Source: SB11 sp943370295 (GTDB lineage: Bacteria > Bacteroidota > Bacteroidia > UBA8524). From it: a stretch of 64,000 nucleotides of DNA. Location: NCBI GenBank assembly GCA_943370295.1, contig CALRQL020000006.1, positions 62,001-126,000 of the forward strand, given 5' to 3'. The notes below the pieces were generated by a model. That model was not told the DNA's origin. It saw only the letters and a list, made by a program, of their open reading frames with translations, and ran no database searches. This document shows, in pieces, positions 9,025-16,941 of the stretch; the first letter of the stretch is position 1; every line of letters starts with the position of its first letter. The position numbers were made by a program, and so were the translations under genes.

Positions 9025-9210
9025 GCAGGTTTAAACACTATTTTGACATAGATACTTAACGAAGGTTGGAAAATTTCTTCAAAAATTTTTCTGCACTTGC
9101 CAAAGCATCAAAACAAAGTTAGGAAATGATGTTAACCCATAAAGGACATGAAGCCCTTCCTAAAACAGAAAAGCGAAGCAGGGTTTAAACCTGCTCCGCT
9201 AATTACCAAA
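9025..9210. other. Leader region of the ECF operon
   Basis: No gene is visible. On the minus strand TAACTTTG (9114-9121) resembles a -7 box for the sigma factor gene, without a clear TTTG at the right distance. The region ends where the repeat array begins. Confidence 0.35.
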
Positions 9211-10003
9211 CAACGGTGGGTTTCATACCGACCTTAATCGCCCCCAACGGTAATTTCACCGCCCCGACGGGCATAAAGACCGCCGCTATCAAAGGGTTCC
9301 GTTCCGAATGGTTTTAAACCATTCGGGACGTTACACCCCAAAAGCCCTGAATTTTATATTCAGGGCAACATTGAAAGCAAAACCAATAAAGATGTTTTGT
9401 GCTGCAAACTCTCAACAACGGTGGGTTCCACACCAACCTTAATCACCACCAATGGCCACTCCACCGCCCCGACGGGCATAAAGCCTGCCGCTATCGAAGG
9501 GTTCCGTCCCGAATGGTTTTAAACCATTCGGGAAGTTACACCCCAAAAGCCCTGAATTTTATATTCAGGGCAACATTGAAAGCAAAACCAATAAAGATGT
9601 TTTGTGCTGCAAACTCTCAACAACGGTGGGTTCCACACCAACCTTAATCACCACCAATTGCCATTCCGTTGCCCCGACGGGCATAAAGACCGCCGCTATC
9701 AAAGGGTTCCGTTCCGAATGGTTTAAAACCATTCGGGACGTTATCCCCAAAAGCCCTGAATTTTATATTCAGGGTAACACAAAAGCAAAACCAATAAAGA
9801 CGTTTTGTGCTGCAAGCTCTCAACAGCGGTGGGTTTCATACCCACCTCAACAGCCCCAAACGCGCATTCCGTCACCCCGACGGGCATAAAGCCTGCCGCT
9901 ATCAAAGGGTTCCGTCCCGAATGGTTTTAAACCATTCGGGACGTTACACCCCAAAAGCCCTGAATTTTATATTCAGGGCAACACGGGGTTTCATACACAC
10001 CTT
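9211..10003. repeat. Tandem array of about 205-bp hairpin-rich repeats, left part
   Basis: Four full units start at about 9211, 9416, 9621 and 9824 (spacings 205, 205, 203), and a truncated unit start lies at 9984-10003. Each unit has, in order, a CGGTGGGTTTCATACC-like start, a CCCCGACGGGC short palindrome, a 23-base palindrome with arms CCGAATGG/CCATTCGG around TTTTAAA (9304-9326 in unit 1), and a second 23-base palindrome with arms GCCCTGAAT/ATTCAGGGC (9344-9366), then CCAATAAAGATGTTTTGTGC. Units differ by scattered substitutions. The short frames running through them are not genes. Function unknown; the structure suggests a non-coding repeat family able to form two strong hairpins as RNA or single-stranded DNA. 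Confidence 0.9.
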
Positions 10004-10075
10004 TGATATTATTTAGTAACTGCATTGTTGATATTTAATCACAATTATCAAATAACCATTATTTAAATTTGATTA

Positions 10076-10984
10076 ATGAAGACTTTAATCTCGTTTATAG
10101 AAAAACGCATTGTGATAATCAGTATTTCAATTGCTTTAATAACAATAGGGGCATTAGTTTTTGGGTATTATAAGACAGGACACTTGAATAGGATTTTTGA
10201 GAATGATATCGATCACGATTATCTTGGTGCGTTTGGTGACTTTTTGAGTGGTTTCTTAGGAGCAATCTTAGGGATAATTACAATATACCTTGTTTATAAA
10301 ACGTACATCTCGCAAAAAGAAGAACTTGAGTTATCAAGAAATCTGATACAAAAACAAAACTTTGAGAGTACTTTTTTTAGTTTAATTGATAACATAAAAA
10401 ATAAAATTAATTCACTAGAGCTTGATAATCCACCAAAAAAAGGAAACGCAGTGTTCTTTCATTTAAAAATTGAATTTGTAAACTACTATAAACAGCAATG
10501 CCATTCAACATTACAAGAAAATATTATCACAAGAGTTAAACAAAATCTTCCTGCAGATTCATCCATCACAGATAATGAAACTCAAATAGAGTTGATTCGG
10601 GGCATGTATAAACATTTTTTGTTGACCAAAAATGGGATTATAATAAAAGAAACAATAGAAGAGTTTTTTTTAATCCTTGAATTTATAAAAAAGAGTGAAA
10701 AAACTCTTACCAATGATAAAACAGGTTCCTCATTAGCAAAAGAAATTACAGATCAATACAAGTTTTATTCTGAAATACTTCGGTCTCAATTTACAAATGA
10801 ATTCATGTTTTATGTCTATTATCATGGAGTATTACTCGCAAAAACAAAAGAACTAATAGAGTACTATAAAATTGTTGATAATTTATTTATTGAAGACCTT
10901 GTTGACACCATCGAACATAGGTTTTTATATTCAGGTATTAACTTAAAACATAAGTCTAGTATATTTATAGAAAATAGAATCTAA
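10076..10984 (+). CDS. Putative phage abortive-infection protein, putAbiC-like
   Basis: A 302-residue protein with two N-terminal membrane helices (IVIISISIALITIGALVFGY and GDFLSGFLGAILGIITIYLV) and a cytoplasmic helical domain. The stretch AFGDFLSGFLG, then SQKEELELSRNLIQKQNFES and TFFSLIDNI, is the signature of the putative abortive-infection (putAbiC) family; I recognise it from the family pattern, not from a search. The gene is AT-rich compared with its neighbours and sits inside the 205-bp repeat array, replacing the middle of a unit, which suggests acquisition. No partner gene or integrase is next to it. Expected role: stopping phage growth in the infected cell, mechanism unknown. Confidence 0.75.
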   Translation: MKTLISFIEKRIVIISISIALITIGALVFGYYKTGHLNRIFENDIDHDYLGAFGDFLSGFLGAILGIITIYLVYKTYISQKEELELSRNLIQKQNFESTFFSLIDNIKNKINSLELDNPPKKGNAVFFHLKIEFVNYYKQQCHSTLQENIITRVKQNLPADSSITDNETQIELIRGMYKHFLLTKNGIIIKETIEEFFLILEFIKKSEKTLTNDKTGSSLAKEITDQYKFYSEILRSQFTNEFMFYVYYHGVLLAKTKELIEYYKIVDNLFIEDLVDTIEHRFLYSGINLKHKSSIFIENRI

Positions 10985-11077
10985 CAGCACTGCCAATTTT
11001 TTCTTAAACATAAAATAAATTAATAATAATTATATCTTGAACAGAATGTAAAATCCTGCCCTCAAAATAATAACGCA

Positions 11078-11462
11078 AAGCGGTGGGTTTCATAACCACC
11101 TCAACAGCCCCAAACGCGCATTCAATCGCCCCGACGGGCATAAAGCCCGCCGCTATCAAAGGGTCCCGTTCCGAATGGTTTAAAACCATTCGGAACGTTA
11201 CACCCCAAAAGCCCTGAATTTTATATTCAGGGCAACATTGAAAGCAAAACCAATAAAGATGTTTTGTGCTGCAAACTCTCAACAGCGGTGGGTTTCATAC
11301 CCACCTTAATCGCACCCAACCGCCATTCCAGCGCCCCGACGGCATAAAGCCCGCCGCTATCAAAGGGTTCCGTTCCGAATGGTTTTAAACCATTCGGGAC
11401 GCTACACCCCAAAAGCCCTGAATTTTATATTCAGGGCAACATTGGGTTTTGTACCCACCTTA
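11078..11462. repeat. Tandem array of about 205-bp hairpin-rich repeats, right part
   Basis: Two more units of the array seen at 9211-10003 start at about 11078 and 11283, each with both 23-base palindromes. A partial unit start (TTGGGTTTTGTACCCACC) runs into the stop codon of the glycosyltransferase at 11460. Orientation is the same as the left part, so the putAbiC gene and about 90 bases on each side lie within one formerly continuous array. Confidence 0.88.
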
Positions 11463-12542
11463 TACCGTATTTATCAAGCCCTCCCTAACCCCGTTCACCC
11501 TATCCATCACATAATGCTCGCGTACGGTTTCATGCAGGGCTTCGCCCAAATCTTGACGCAACGTGGGCGTTTGTATCAACTTCTTAATGTACTTATACCA
11601 ATCGGTTTTATTATTCTCAACAAACAGCAAGTTCTTATAATGCTCGCCCAGCAACGTGTACGGGTACACCTTTGATACCACACAAGGCTTCTTAAACCAG
11701 CCTGCCTCCAGCAATTTCAACGGGCTTTTACAACGGTTAAACGACGTATCAGCCAGCGGCACAAGGCACACATCCAGCTTATTGTACAAGTTTGCATAAT
11801 GCCGTATATCAAGGCCATGCACCCGTTGGTAATTAGGCCTTGCCCGGCCTGCCGTAAAAATTTGCTCGTAATACCCCCACACATCAAAATTTTGGGGACT
11901 ATACCCGCACAAATTCACCCCGAAATGAGGCTGCAACGGAGCATCCTCATACAACTTCTCAAACCCGCGCTGTAACAACGGTATATCATCCGTATGGCAC
12001 AAACCGCCCACCCAACCCACACGCACCACATCGCTGTACAAAGGTTGCGGCACAAATTGCGGCTGCTCAGGGTCGATAGCATTAGGGGCAACTACCACAT
12101 TCTTATTCATCTTGCGTACTTGGGCAGCCAAATGCGACGTAGTCGTAATCACCGCAGTAGCATTTTTAAGCGCCAACTCAATACGGTCGGCCATTCGGTG
12201 TTGCCGCCATTGGTCGTACAACAAATGCGAGGTTGGCAACCGCCAATAGTCGTCCACATCCACCACAAACGGAATACCCGCCTTTTTAAGTGCATTCAGC
12301 ACCAACTCATCGCGGCCAAAAATGCTTAACACACGACTAAACACTACCACATCAAAATTTTCAAGACGAGTATTCTCAGGGTCAATTTCATTAATCTGAT
12401 GCAATTCAATAGGGCTGCGCTGACTAAGATGGATAAAGGGTATCAGCAGGCGGTGGTATTCAACACCGCCCACATTAAAAGGGTCGCTCTTACTCCGGTA
12501 ATTTACCACCAGTAACACCTTAGTCTTGGTCGGCATACGCAC
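11460..12542 (-). CDS. Glycosyltransferase, GT-B (group 1) fold
   Basis: A 360-residue cytoplasmic glycosyltransferase. The N-terminal half has a Rossmann-like start (KVLLVVNYRSKSDPFNVGGV) and VVVFSRVLSIFGRDELV; the middle has a typical acceptor/donor hinge (NVVVAPNAIDP, then VRVGWVGG), and the C-terminal half has SPLKLLEAGWFKKPCVVS, the usual ExG/A donor-site element of GT4-like enzymes. The ATG at 12542 overlaps the sigma-like gene by 23 bases; an ATG two codons later is equally possible. Coupling with a phage-like regulator and nearness to the particle genes suggest it belongs to that system, perhaps modifying a particle or surface glycan. A host surface-polysaccharide role is the alternative. 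Confidence 0.8.
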   Translation of the reverse strand: MRMPTKTKVLLVVNYRSKSDPFNVGGVEYHRLLIPFIHLSQRSPIELHQINEIDPENTRLENFDVVVFSRVLSIFGRDELVLNALKKAGIPFVVDVDDYWRLPTSHLLYDQWRQHRMADRIELALKNATAVITTTSHLAAQVRKMNKNVVVAPNAIDPEQPQFVPQPLYSDVVRVGWVGGLCHTDDIPLLQRGFEKLYEDAPLQPHFGVNLCGYSPQNFDVWGYYEQIFTAGRARPNYQRVHGLDIRHYANLYNKLDVCLVPLADTSFNRCKSPLKLLEAGWFKKPCVVSKVYPYTLLGEHYKNLLFVENNKTDWYKYIKKLIQTPTLRQDLGEALHETVREHYVMDRVNGVREGLINTV

Positions 12543-13035
12543 GCACCTCCTTCACGTATTTCCTAAACGTGTATATCACCGATTTTAAGGGAATACCCGT
12601 CCTACGGCTCGCCTCCCTAAACGATTTACATTCCGAAACCTCTACACACAAACGCGCAGGATAAAAATGGGGCGGCTCTTTACGACTGTCGTCTGCAATC
12701 TTCTTCAAAGCTCGTAGTTCCCTGCGGTTAATACCCTCGTGGTCAATAATCTCCTCCACCACATCATACGTTTCATCATCCCACGGCGAAAAAGGCTGTG
12801 TATATTTCTTATTAAACAAACTGTACTTATCGTTCTTTTGCCAAATAATCATGCGGGCCACATACAATTTCAAATAACCCTTCGCGTGTATTTCAAGCAC
12901 CTTTTCAGGTTTATCGTATAACTGGCATATTACTTCGTGCAGTAAATCTTCATTATCCTGTTTTCCAACCGTTCCGCTAAGCAATTTCAATTGCGGGTCG
13001 TTATATATCTCTTCAATTATTTTATTTAATTCCAT
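12520..13035 (-). CDS. Sigma-70-like phage-type regulator
   Basis: A 171-residue protein with the two-part form of a minimal sigma factor. Residues 20-65 resemble region 2 (DNEDLLHEVICQLYDKPEKV, then GYLKLYVARMIIWQ), an acidic linker follows, and the last 45 residues form a helix-turn-helix like region 4 (SFREASRRTGIPLKSVIYTF). It differs from the two ECF factors in the window and resembles the sigma-like proteins found in phages and prophages of Bacteroidota. It is followed, with a 23-base overlap, by the glycosyltransferase. It is the best candidate in the window for a specific activator of the dispersed particle genes, by inference only. Confidence 0.6.
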   Translation of the reverse strand: MELNKIIEEIYNDPQLKLLSGTVGKQDNEDLLHEVICQLYDKPEKVLEIHAKGYLKLYVARMIIWQKNDKYSLFNKKYTQPFSPWDDETYDVVEEIIDHEGINRRELRALKKIADDSRKEPPHFYPARLCVEVSECKSFREASRRTGIPLKSVIYTFRKYVKEVRAYADQD

Positions 13036-13268
13036 AACCTTTTGTTCTTATTTTGCTTCGTTCATCCGTTTTTATGCGCATACCTTTACCTGTCAGCAGT
13101 TTTCACCGCTGTTTTGTAGGCTTACAGTTATGGGTATCCTATTATTTTTTTGAAGGGCCTTTTACGATAGGGCGGCACCCTTCCACTCCGAAAAGTTCTT
13201 TTCCAATGTATTTTTTAGGCAGAGGTTATATCCTCCGAATCATTTTTTGCAATTAACAGGGCTGCGCT

Positions 13269-13580
13269 TCAACCCTTGTCTGCATTTGGCGCAGGCATCG
13301 ATAAAATATCCTTAGGCAATGGTAAACTATCGGCAGTTAATCCCGCTACTTGGTTGTATAGTAGCGTAAGCGCCATGCGCCACTCGGTATCCGTTCCTGC
13401 AAGGCCGTACCGTTCGTACGTTTCAATGTAGCTGGGTTGGTGCAGCAAACTCACCGTAAACGTCCCTTTCGTCCACTTGCCTTCAATCTCAGCCAGTTGA
13501 TTGCCCTCAATGCGGGCTATACAAAAATTTTTTCCGTGGCGCACCGGCCCGTTCGTTAATTTTTTAATTAATACGTTCAT
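13269..13580 (-). CDS. Unknown 103-residue protein of the control block
   Basis: A small soluble protein starting MNVLIKKLTNGPVRHGKNF, with a beta-rich first half (FCIARIEGNQLAEIEGKW, GTFTVSLLHQPSYIETYERY) and a helical second half with WRMALTLLYNQVAGL. The frame extends upstream to 13634, but the ATG at 13580 gives a normal start. No family recognised. It lies between the sigma-like gene and two small genes on the same strand, a grouping typical of small phage early genes. Confidence 0.6.
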   Translation of the reverse strand: MNVLIKKLTNGPVRHGKNFCIARIEGNQLAEIEGKWTKGTFTVSLLHQPSYIETYERYGLAGTDTEWRMALTLLYNQVAGLTADSLPLPKDILSMPAPNADKG

Positions 13581-13687
13581 TTTTAAGCTATAAATAATTG
13601 TAAATAGTAAGAGGTGTGCCTTGAAGGCTTGCAATTAGAAATCCAAAAGGAAGGGAGAAGAAATCAATAGTTTTGTTTAATAGCGGT

Positions 13688-13801
13688 TTAAAAAAGCATT
13701 CTGCAAACGTTTGCAAGTATCATGGCTACCGTAAGCACAAGAATTAATACTTCAATGTCGTTCACCTGCTTTACTCCGCGGGGTTTAAATAGCTGCTTCA
13801 T
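13688..13801 (-). CDS. Possible 37-residue single-helix membrane protein
   Basis: An ATG (13801) within the last codons of the upstream 63-residue gene starts MKQLFKPRGVKQVNDIE and continues into one hydrophobic helix (VLILVLTVAMILANVCRM). The overlap of start and stop regions in a different frame suggests translational coupling. The frame is also open further upstream (to 13912), but that part lies inside the 63-residue gene. Short length keeps confidence low; a holin-like or accessory membrane role would fit but is not shown. Confidence 0.4.
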   Translation of the reverse strand: MKQLFKPRGVKQVNDIEVLILVLTVAMILANVCRMLF

Positions 13802-13976
13802 GCTGATAGGGTTTGGGGCTGGTGTGTATCGTTGGCTGAAGCTGCTCTTTGTACTCTTCCCAAGCCTTATCAACCAAACGGCCCAGTTTTTCTTTAATCG
13901 CCACCAGGGCATCGTGCGTGGGGTGCAGTTCCCACATCATCTCGTACAATTCGTCGTTAATCACCTTAAGTTGCAT
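13785..13976 (-). CDS. Unknown 63-residue helical protein
   Basis: A short, charged, probably all-helical protein (MQLKVINDELYEMMWELHPT, then EKLGRLVDKAWEEYKEQLQ). I chose the ATG at 13976 because it is preceded by AAGGAAGTAACG, a clear ribosome-binding site, while the upstream ATG at 14018 lies almost on top of a -7 promoter box (14021-14028). First gene of a small minus-strand group running toward the sigma-like gene. No family recognised. Confidence 0.55.
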   Translation of the reverse strand: MQLKVINDELYEMMWELHPTHDALVAIKEKLGRLVDKAWEEYKEQLQPTIHTSPKPYQHEAAI

Positions 13977-14020
13977 CGTTACTTCCTTGTTTATTAATAA
14001 TTCTGTTTCAATCGACATGA

Positions 14021-14028
14021 CAAAAGTA
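14021..14028 (-). promoter_or_regulatory. -7 box upstream of the small-gene block
   Basis: TACTTTTG on the minus strand matches TAnnTTTG; transcription would start about 8-10 bases downstream and give a leader of about 35 bases before the ATG at 13976. No convincing TTTG at -33 is seen. Confidence 0.45.
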
Positions 14029-14251
14029 TATATTTTTGTTTACTAATAGAAACATTTTTGAGTATGTTTTAAAGAAAAAATGCTACTGATTGATTATCAG
14101 TAGAAAAATTTTGAAGCCCCATATATAAGCATTTAACGTTTGATTTATAGTGATTTGAGCAATGAAAAAGATACATATTTTTGTCACAAACCACCTAAGT
14201 GCTACGCAACCAATACATAAACAAAATCATTTCTATAAAGATTGATAGTGT

Positions 14252-14269
14252 ACCGAATCTTTATTCGGT
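14252..14269. promoter_or_regulatory. Palindromic operator upstream of DUF2306 gene
   Basis: ACCGAATCTTTATTCGGT, arms ACCGAAT/ATTCGGT around four bases, 62 bases before the ATG at 14332. The same arms and spacing occur upstream of the HxlR gene (15381-15398), so both are likely sites for that regulator. Confidence 0.7.
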
Positions 14270-14331
14270 TATTTACCCGCCCGAGTGCTTGCAAGAACTT
14301 TGCACCAGCAAAATTTAATAGTACTCACACA

Positions 14332-14958
14332 ATGAAATACAAGACTTTATCATTGGATAGAACCGACGTTGCCCCTTTTGTACTTTGGGCAATAGTGGCA
14401 TTCTTAACATGGATGTTTATGCACAGCGCCGATCATTACCTTACCCTTACACCCGAAGCATTGGGCAAATACTTTAGCCTGCGTTGGGTATTAATTTCCC
14501 ACATTACCGCCGGTGGTGGTGCATTATTATTAGGACTTATACAGTTTTGGCCCAAACTGCGGAACTTTAGCTACAAAGTGCACCGCATTATCGGCATACT
14601 GTATTTGCTGGCTATTTTAGTAAGCAGTATTTGCGCGGTAATACTGGCCTTTACCACAGCTTACAAAGTAAACTGGGCGTATGCGTTTTCGGTACAGGTA
14701 TGGGCATTCGTATGGATTAGCTCCACAGCCATTGCTTACTATACCGCCATTAAAAAGAAATTTACCCAGCATCGCCAATGGATGACAAGAAGTTACTTGG
14801 TAACCCTTGCCTTTATTATATCGGGTTTATCGCTACAAACCCCTTATGTAAAGAGCTTAGGCAGTTTTGAAGATATATCACCCTCTTTATTTTGGATGGG
14901 TTGGGCAGTACCCTTGTACGTGTACGAGATACTTTTAAGCCGCAAAGCAAAAGTATAA
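14332..14958 (+). CDS. DUF2306 family membrane protein
   Basis: A 208-residue inner-membrane protein with about seven hydrophobic segments. Typical DUF2306 features are visible: a first His-containing helix end (MFMHSADHYL), SLRWVLISHITAGGGALLLG with a conserved His, RNFSYKVHRIIGILY, and KKFTQHRQWMTRSYLVTLAF with HRxWMxRS. The frame is open to 14242, but the ATG at 14332 fits the family start and lies behind the operator. It is convergent with the HxlR-type regulator and shares its operator, so it is the probable target of that regulator. Function of the family is unknown; conserved His suggest haem or metal binding. Confidence 0.8.
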   Translation: MKYKTLSLDRTDVAPFVLWAIVAFLTWMFMHSADHYLTLTPEALGKYFSLRWVLISHITAGGGALLLGLIQFWPKLRNFSYKVHRIIGILYLLAILVSSICAVILAFTTAYKVNWAYAFSVQVWAFVWISSTAIAYYTAIKKKFTQHRQWMTRSYLVTLAFIISGLSLQTPYVKSLGSFEDISPSLFWMGWAVPLYVYEILLSRKAKV

Positions 14959-14979
14959 AAAGTATGGATTGGCCGAAGG

Positions 14980-15333
14980 TTAAACAGCCTCGGCCAATTT
15001 ATCCATTAATTCATGTTTATAGGTATTACCCCAATCGTCCAACTGTTTCACAATGGGCAAAAAACTCCTGCCTAGCTCAGTAAGGCGGTACTCACTGCAC
15101 AGCGGAAACCCCTCAGTAGTCTCCTTCACCACCACGCCCATCCCCAGTAATTCACTCAGCTGCATATCCAGCACCCGTGGCGTAGCCTCAGGTATATAGC
15201 GGTGTATTTCGCTCGGCCTTGTGCAGCCCTTGTCTATCGCATCAATAATACAGGGTTTCCATTTAGCACCAAACACCCGCATGGCCACAGTAATGCCACA
15301 ACTAAAATCTTCCTTAATTTTTCGTTCGTACAT
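14980..15333 (-). CDS. HxlR-type winged-helix transcription regulator
   Basis: A 117-residue regulator with the HxlR signature: a Cys near the N-terminus (EDFSCGITVAMRVFGAKWKP), the recognition part (CTRPSEIHRYIPEATPRVLD), and a wing (SEYRLTELGRSFLPIVKQL). HxlR proteins sense quinones, aldehydes or oxidants through the conserved Cys. Minus-strand TAATTTTG (15340-15347) is its likely -7 box, and the palindrome at 15381-15398 lies 47 bases upstream of the ATG, implying autoregulation. The same palindrome precedes the convergent DUF2306 gene. Confidence 0.85.
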   Translation of the reverse strand: MYERKIKEDFSCGITVAMRVFGAKWKPCIIDAIDKGCTRPSEIHRYIPEATPRVLDMQLSELLGMGVVVKETTEGFPLCSEYRLTELGRSFLPIVKQLDDWGNTYKHELMDKLAEAV

Positions 15334-15380
15334 ACCTCACAAAATTACGAGTTCCCAAAATCAAAAATCAGGCCTCAGAT

Positions 15381-15398
15381 ACCGAATAATTATTCGGT
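15381..15398. promoter_or_regulatory. Palindromic operator upstream of HxlR gene
   Basis: ACCGAATAATTATTCGGT, a perfect 18-base palindrome, same arms as the site at 14252-14269. Position suggests binding by the HxlR protein itself. Confidence 0.72.
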
Positions 15399-15610
15399 AC
15401 ACCCATTATAAGCCTTACCCCTGTTTATCATGCCTGCGGAAAGCCGCAATAAACTGACTACTCTAAGGCGCAAGCCTCCATCAACTATCAACCACCCCAC
15501 ACCCCTGACATCCAACATCTGACATCAGACATCCATCCCCACCAACAACCAACAACTATCAACCAACAACACCCCCGCCATCAAAAATTTCCTTCCCCCA
15601 CATTGCACAC

Positions 15611-15637
15611 TTTGCACCCCCTCCAATTACAGGGCAA
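15611..15637 (+). promoter_or_regulatory. Start element of block A with CCAATTA box
   Basis: CCAATTA (15623-15629) lies 8 bases before the ATG at 15638, in the loop of a small hairpin CCCT/AGGG (15619-15622 with 15631-15634). A TTTG at 15611-15614 may be part of a -7 box. The same CCAATTA box precedes the first genes of the tail and portal blocks by 7 bases. Confidence 0.6.
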
Positions 15638-16234
15638 ATGCAAAAACAACTCCCTGTTTACAAATTAAAAGTTACCGATGAAGACCCTGTATCAGGGGTT
15701 GATTACGTAGCATTGGTAGATGTGCCCGCCACCGAATTTAACTGGGTGGCATTTAACGGCCAAAAACCCATGCAGTTTAAGGTGCAGCACGCCGAGCAAC
15801 GCATTATCTGCGGTGCGCTGATGGTGGCCAACCTGCCCATTTACCGCAAAGAGGGCGACCGTGAATACTACGTGGTATTTGATGAGCCTACCATTAAAAG
15901 TGTTTGTTATAAATACTTCCGCAACCGTTACACCGCCAATGTAAATGTCATGCACAACCCGCAACAGAAAGTGGGTGGCGTGTACATGGTGCAAAGCTAT
16001 TTGATTGACAAACAAAACGGCGTAAATGCCCCTGCTTACTACCCCGAATTGCCCGACGGCAGCTGGTTTGGATGTTTTAAGGTGGATAACCCGCAAGTGT
16101 GGGACAACTACATAAAAACAGGCAAACTGCAAGGGTTTAGCGTGGAAGGGATGTTTGGCCAAATGCACGTAACCGATGCATCGGAAATTATTATCCAACA
16201 ATTAATTGAGATTATCAAAAATGAAAATGACTAA
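15638..16234 (+). CDS. Phage prohead protease, XkdF-like
   Basis: A 198-residue protein of the phage XkdF-like prohead protease group, which cleaves scaffold and capsid proteins during head maturation. Features: VDYVALVDVPATEFNWVAF at the start, the bend QRIICGALMVANLPIYRK, a conserved DEPTIKSVCYKYF, then MHNPQQKVGGVYMVQSYLID with a His, and GSWFGCFKVDNPQVWDNYIK leading to the SVEGMF serine motif. First gene of block A, overlapping the scaffold gene. Codon use and GC are like the surrounding host genes. Family call rests on pattern recognition. Confidence 0.8.
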   Translation: MQKQLPVYKLKVTDEDPVSGVDYVALVDVPATEFNWVAFNGQKPMQFKVQHAEQRIICGALMVANLPIYRKEGDREYYVVFDEPTIKSVCYKYFRNRYTANVNVMHNPQQKVGGVYMVQSYLIDKQNGVNAPAYYPELPDGSWFGCFKVDNPQVWDNYIKTGKLQGFSVEGMFGQMHVTDASEIIIQQLIEIIKNEND

Positions 16235-16814
16235 AGAAAAAATCCTGAAGGCCATTGGTGCCGATGCCTGGGATAAAATTAAAAAACTGGCCTTTGGCGA
16301 ACAGCCCGCTGGCGAAGTAACCGAAACAATGCTGACTGACGGTACTGAAATTATGTACGAAGGTGCACTGGCAGTAGGCACATTGGTGATGGTAATTACC
16401 CCCGAAGGTGAAATGCCCATTGCCGACGGTAAGTACGAATTGGAAGACGGCACCCGCTTCACCACCAAAAAAGGAGCGGTAGCAACCTTAGCCGCAGGCG
16501 GCGGAAAAGGCGTGAAAACAGGCTCGAAACCACAAACGGGCGCAGTAAACCAAGCATCAGACCTGAAAGAGAAAATAGAAATGATGTACCGACAGCACGA
16601 AGAAAACGCGGTGGAGTTGGCAGCTATAAAAAAGCAATTCAGTACTATGCAGGCCGATAACAAAGCCTTGCGCCAAAACCTGAGCAAAATTAGCCGCGTA
16701 CTGGAAATACTGGTAGAAAACACCCCCGACGAGCCTATCCGCAACCGTCAGTTTGCCCATAACACCAATAACCCCACCAAAGCCGAGCGCATCGCCGCAT
16801 TACTGAAAAGCTAA
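16221..16814 (+). CDS. Phage head scaffold/capsid assembly protein
   Basis: A 197-residue protein starting MKMTKEKILKAIGADAWDKI; ATGs at 16221 and 16227 both fall inside the end of the protease gene (overlap 8-14 bases), so translation is probably coupled. Residues 30-90 form a small beta domain (GEMPIADGKYELEDGTRF) often seen in scaffold proteins of Bacteroidota phages. Residues 105-175 form a coiled coil (LKEKIEMMYRQHEENAVELA, then IKKQFSTMQADNKALRQNLS), and the tail (NPTKAERIAALLKS) is basic. Position between protease and major capsid supports the scaffold role. Confidence 0.75.
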   Translation: MKMTKEKILKAIGADAWDKIKKLAFGEQPAGEVTETMLTDGTEIMYEGALAVGTLVMVITPEGEMPIADGKYELEDGTRFTTKKGAVATLAAGGGKGVKTGSKPQTGAVNQASDLKEKIEMMYRQHEENAVELAAIKKQFSTMQADNKALRQNLSKISRVLEILVENTPDEPIRNRQFAHNTNNPTKAERIAALLKS

Positions 16815-16941
16815 TTGATTGCTTTTGGGAATTGGCCTTTAACCCTTAGCAATGACACTATGTTTTCATCTGTTAAAAGCCAAAGGCTAACGGCTAATAG
16901 CGATTAAAAATACTATCAACTCAAAACGATACAACACAACA

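Larger units (their letters stand above)
13977..14331. other. Intergenic region between small-gene block and DUF2306 gene
   Basis: No gene is supported. It holds the divergent promoters of the two sides and the ACCGAAT operator at 14252-14269. A 27-codon frame at 14162-14245 has no coding features and I do not call it. Confidence 0.5.
15334..15637. other. Intergenic region before capsid block
   Basis: Contains the HxlR promoter and operator, then about 150 bases of C/A-rich low-complexity sequence (repeats of CATC and CAACC) and the start signals of the capsid block. No gene is seen. Confidence 0.5.

Noticed and set aside
9399..10016. Several short frames encoding peptides such as MVLNHSGRYTPKALNF on both strands of the repeat array
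   Set aside because: They repeat with the 205-bp units, cross the palindromes, have no fixed start or length and no coding signature. They are by-products of the repeats.
9211..11462. CRISPR array
   Set aside because: The repeat unit is about 205 bp with no unique spacers of 30-40 bases between short repeats, and no cas genes are near.
13053..13256. 67-residue plus-strand frame between the sigma-like gene and the 103-residue gene
   Set aside because: Aromatic-rich with no start signals, on the opposite strand to the surrounding small genes, and composition like non-coding sequence.
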